This document shows, piece after piece, positions 61,136-64,000 of a DNA stretch of 64,000 nt; position 1 is the first letter of the stretch, and every line of letters begins with the position of its first letter. The stretch covers positions 99,085,343 through 99,149,342 of the forward strand of contig CP136065.1 in assembly GCA_032622095.1 (NCBI GenBank). The letters run 5' to 3'. This DNA is from Siphonodentalium dalli (Eukaryota > Mollusca > Scaphopoda > Gadilida > Siphonodentaliidae). The position numbers and the translations under genes were made by a program. The notes below the pieces were generated by a model. The model had not been told where the DNA came from. It searched no databases and worked only from the letters and a program-made list of their open reading frames with translations.

Positions 61136-61310
61136 GACACTCTGCTGTGGTGCAGGATTGTCCAACTGTAAATGAAACTTCAGTGGACTGTCGGCAGTGT
61201 CTGGAGAGTTGGTCTGCTGATCGGGACTCGGAGTCGGTGTTGATCTGGAACGGGAAGTTGAACTGGACGGTGGTTGCGTATCAAATAAATCTTCCGACAT
61301 CATTCAACTG
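61136..61310 (-). pseudogene. Probable first coding exon of the same gene
   Basis: ATG at 61303 opens a Ser/Pro/Thr-rich frame (MMSEDLFDTQPPSSSTSRSR at the start) that meets a consensus donor, GTC|GTATGT, at 61136/61135. A TTTCAG acceptor just upstream of the ATG suggests an earlier non-coding exon. The donor is in phase 0 whereas the next recognised exon needs phase 1, so either a small exon is missed between 60828 and 61135 or this junction is also damaged. Confidence 0.5.
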
Positions 61311-62760
61311 AAATGAACAACAGATATTTAGTATTGGACAGTATGCACATTTTACATTTTAAAAATTGGGCAGAACCTCCGGCACCAACAACACATTTAA
61401 TGATTTATTTTATATTTTTTAATAAATTATTAATTTAATATTCGGAAATTTGTTCAAATTGTTGTCTTGCCTCTTGGGCCAGTTTGGGTATTGTTATTGA
61501 TAAATGGCAAAAATATTTTAACTAGAAGTGAAGACATTAGCAGGCAGATTGTGAGGTTTCCCTGACATGACAAAATAAATTAAAAAAATTAAAAGAAATG
61601 GGTAATTAAGTTTTCATGACATCAGATTCAGATTTTCCATGCGGAAAATATACGTTTGTCATTTGTTTACAATGTAAAACCCCCTCTCTTGGATTTACCT
61701 GACTAATTTTCACTTATTGTGTACCATTTATATCACAAAAATATCACAACTAGCTGCATACAATAACCTTGTTACATATATATTACGTCTATTTTGACTC
61801 GTATTCGTAAAAACAGTGAAACTATCGTTGGGTTTTTAGTCGGCACGGCCATTTTAGATAGATAGTGTTGGATACGGTCTCACTAAACGTTGTAGTCCGA
61901 GTCCAGAGTCATAATTGGGTTATCGTTCTTGAAATTAATAGATCGTTAATTTCGATATGATGGCAATCGGATCCCACTCTGCCTTTTGCTTATTATAATT
62001 TAGATTTTTTTACTTTATTAAAAACTGATCTAAAAATATAGGGAATAGCGCGGAATAGCGGTTTTTATAAACTCCCTAATATTCAACCTAATTATTATAA
62101 AATGTCCCCAACGTTTGATGTACGTCATTGGACTTTCTATAGTATATTTGAACCAATGACAAGGCGATTAGCCTATTTTGGGAATAATGTGACGTATATA
62201 TCCTTTAAATAGCGATGACTCAAAACAGCACCACATATAGATTCCACACTTTACTACCTTCAGCGGGATACCGGAATCCGGTTGCGCGCGCCATCTACTT
62301 CCGGTGGCTAATGCTAATTTCATCACTTTTTTAAAGGAATATTATACCGGTAATCAGTTTGTATGCCGTAATTTTCTGCCTATATGACCTTACCTGTTTG
62401 CGTCCGTGGGCATTAAGTAGACACACGTGAGGCCCAGTGGGCTTGCAGCATGTGCTAATTTCATAATTTTCAATAATTCTAAAATACGAATACATGTAAA
62501 TATTTTTTTGTTTTGCAATTTGTTGCATAATTAAAATAGGTCGTAAATATCGGGTCCATTTATTGAACGATGCATAGTTATGTTCATATACTGTTGTTAC
62601 CATGAAGTTTTTATATTTAAAACAATAATTATTCAGTGGGTGGGGTGGTATAAGTAACCCATTAGCCTTATTAAGCCCATTATTTTTTTATGTCTATGTT
62701 GTGACATAATTATCTTCATTTTGATTAAATGATTAATTAATGAAATATTATAAAACAGGT
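61311..62760. other. Upstream of the pseudogene; no further gene seen
   Basis: AT-rich sequence. A short GC-richer patch with CCGGAATCCGGTTGCGCGCGCC and CTTCCGG lies at 62268-62308. I could not identify a promoter with confidence. Confidence 0.4.
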
Positions 62761-64000
62761 CTGGGTGATCCATTTGTGCTTAAGAATAAATAATAATGAT
62801 TTGTGCTCATTCGTAAATAATTCGCGCTTAAGCGTAAATAATTTGTGCTTAAGAGTAAATAATTTGCACTTTTGCGCAAATAAGGAATAAATGTGAAAAT
62901 GCTTTCCTCTCACACACCTACCGTACATTTGGGAGTTCCTTCTCTTACAATTTAGTTAGACCGGTGTCAGAAAAGGTACTGACAGGAAGAATTTAGACTG
63001 ATTGGTATGGACTTTTTAGACCGATCGGTCTAATAAAAAACTTTCGGTGGTTCACCCATATGGGATGCGATTTTAACATTTGTACCTTATTTGCGCTTGA
63101 GCATAAATATGATCCATAATTTTTCGCTTCTAAAGTGTAAGTAATTTTTGCATGGCCTCCCATACACCTATTCACCTAAACCTGATAAATTGCCATGAAT
63201 CATGATAATTTTCAAACGGAATGAAAACTTTTATCAAATAAACTGTCAAATGTCTTTTTCAACTTTAAGATTTTTTTATATGAAAATTTTATGTCTTATA
63301 TATTGGCAAATTGTCAACATTAAATCTGTTTAGACTGATTGGCCAACAAATTTAGACAGATCGGTCTAAATAAAGATTGATTTGTGGTTCACCCATATTG
63401 GTATGGGAGGCCAAATTCACAATTTAATAGCTAATTATGCTTAAGCATATTCAGGGCTCAAAATAGATGTAATATAGAGAGAATCCAATTAGTCATAAAG
63501 CACTGAAAATTGAAAAGTACACTTAAGCGCATGCGATTACGCTTAAGCATAACTGATTTTCATAACCTTATTACCTTACATATAATGATATCATCTAAGC
63601 TAGATATTTGTCAAAAGTTACTAGCATCAGGAATTGGCTGCATCCATTTCTGCTTCAGGGGAGTTTTCACATATGGAATATGAATTACGCTTAAGCGTAA
63701 TGACATTACACTTAAGCATAACGACATTATGCTTAAGCGTAATGGCTTTACGCTTAAGCGTAATAGATTATGCTTTGAAAATCATAATGGAAATCTGAAT
63801 TACGCTCAAGCATAATGGCTTAATGCATTACGCTTAAAAGTAATTGGCTATTAAATGTGAATTTGAACTCCCATACAATATGGGACATGGTTTTAATATT
63901 TACTTCTTATTTGCAATTAAGCATAAATATGAAAATTATGATCCGTTTGGGCTTAAGCGTAAATGATTCGAATTTATGCATAAATAATTTGCATTTACGC
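62761..64000. repeat. Cluster of CTTAAG-centred palindromes (TACGCTTAAGCGTA type)
   Basis: CTTAAG occurs at least eleven times (for example 62828, 62848, 63437, 63541, 63689, 63710, 63730, 63751), usually as CGCTTAAGCGTA or a one-base variant, with AATAATTT-like linkers of about 10-25 bp. Larger units are also repeated: GACCGATCGGTCTAA with GTGGTTCACCCATAT at 63010-63062 and 63357-63402, and CTTATTTGC...AAGCATAAATATGA at 63086 and 63906. The repeat runs off the window end. Short frames inside are not genes. Confidence 0.8.

Overview
The window looks like non-coding, repeat-rich DNA from an invertebrate animal, most likely an aquatic lophotrochozoan such as a mollusc. That placement is inferred from the repeat families: tRNA-headed SINEs sharing a GGTCGGTGGTTTAT core, a Jockey/CR1-type and a PHD-finger-type non-LTR retrotransposon ORF1, a frame-broken uncharacterised multi-copy gene, and many foldback/MITE-like elements. 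It is AT-rich, and I see no intact long ORF, no convincing host gene, no rRNA or functional tRNA gene, and no operon-like organisation.

The dominant feature is a giant palindrome at 21924-36289. Two 7169-bp arms are mirror images: position p on the left pairs with 58213-p on the right, with no net indel at any checkpoint. They are separated by 28 bp of GC-rich spacer (29093-29120). The arms stop abruptly at both outer ends, and the 6-bp word ATCAAC sits immediately outside both ends in direct orientation, as expected of a target-site duplication. Each arm holds nested tandem arrays: a 9-bp TTCAAAAAG minisatellite, 51-bp, 27-bp and about 44-bp repeats, units of about 260 bp and units of about 370-430 bp. 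The inner end carries a short ORF preceded by a zinc-finger-like CxxC/H patch. By eye the arms differ at only about a dozen positions, and most of those lie in the innermost 340 bp. I recognise no transposase in it. It is best described as a possible giant foldback element of unknown class, and it is the strongest candidate for something undescribed.

Left flank (1-21923): foldback/MITE elements at 633-956, 996-1213 (TA target duplication), about 4310-6310 and 12990-13345; a SINE at about 1851-2040; a large degenerate minisatellite at 14160-15190 whose units recur on both strands at 17375-17960; tandem repeats bearing a GGCGGCCATCTTGG-like word at 17960-19260; and a decayed Jockey/CR1-like ORF1 on the minus strand at 20140-21430.

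Right flank (36290-64000): a nested complex at 39430-42400, in which a PHD-finger non-LTR ORF1 is split by a 0.7-kb terminal-inverted-repeat element and bordered by copies of a third repeat; a second SINE at 42949-43262; a foldback element inserted in a TA microsatellite (46441-47043); a cluster of the palindrome GGTTTTGATCAAAACC (48480-48870); foldback elements at 52286-52526, 53474-53753 and 53842-54339; and at 57051-61310 (minus) a multi-exon, multiply frame-broken copy of an uncharacterised gene family with a basic coiled coil, a conserved central region and a C-terminal Tudor/chromo-like segment. The last 1.2 kb is studded with CTTAAG-centred palindromes. Several families occur twice in the window (7565-8085 with 51055-51560; 9060-9620 with 53020-53470; 16440-16690 with 19055-19265), so most of this DNA is dispersed repeat.
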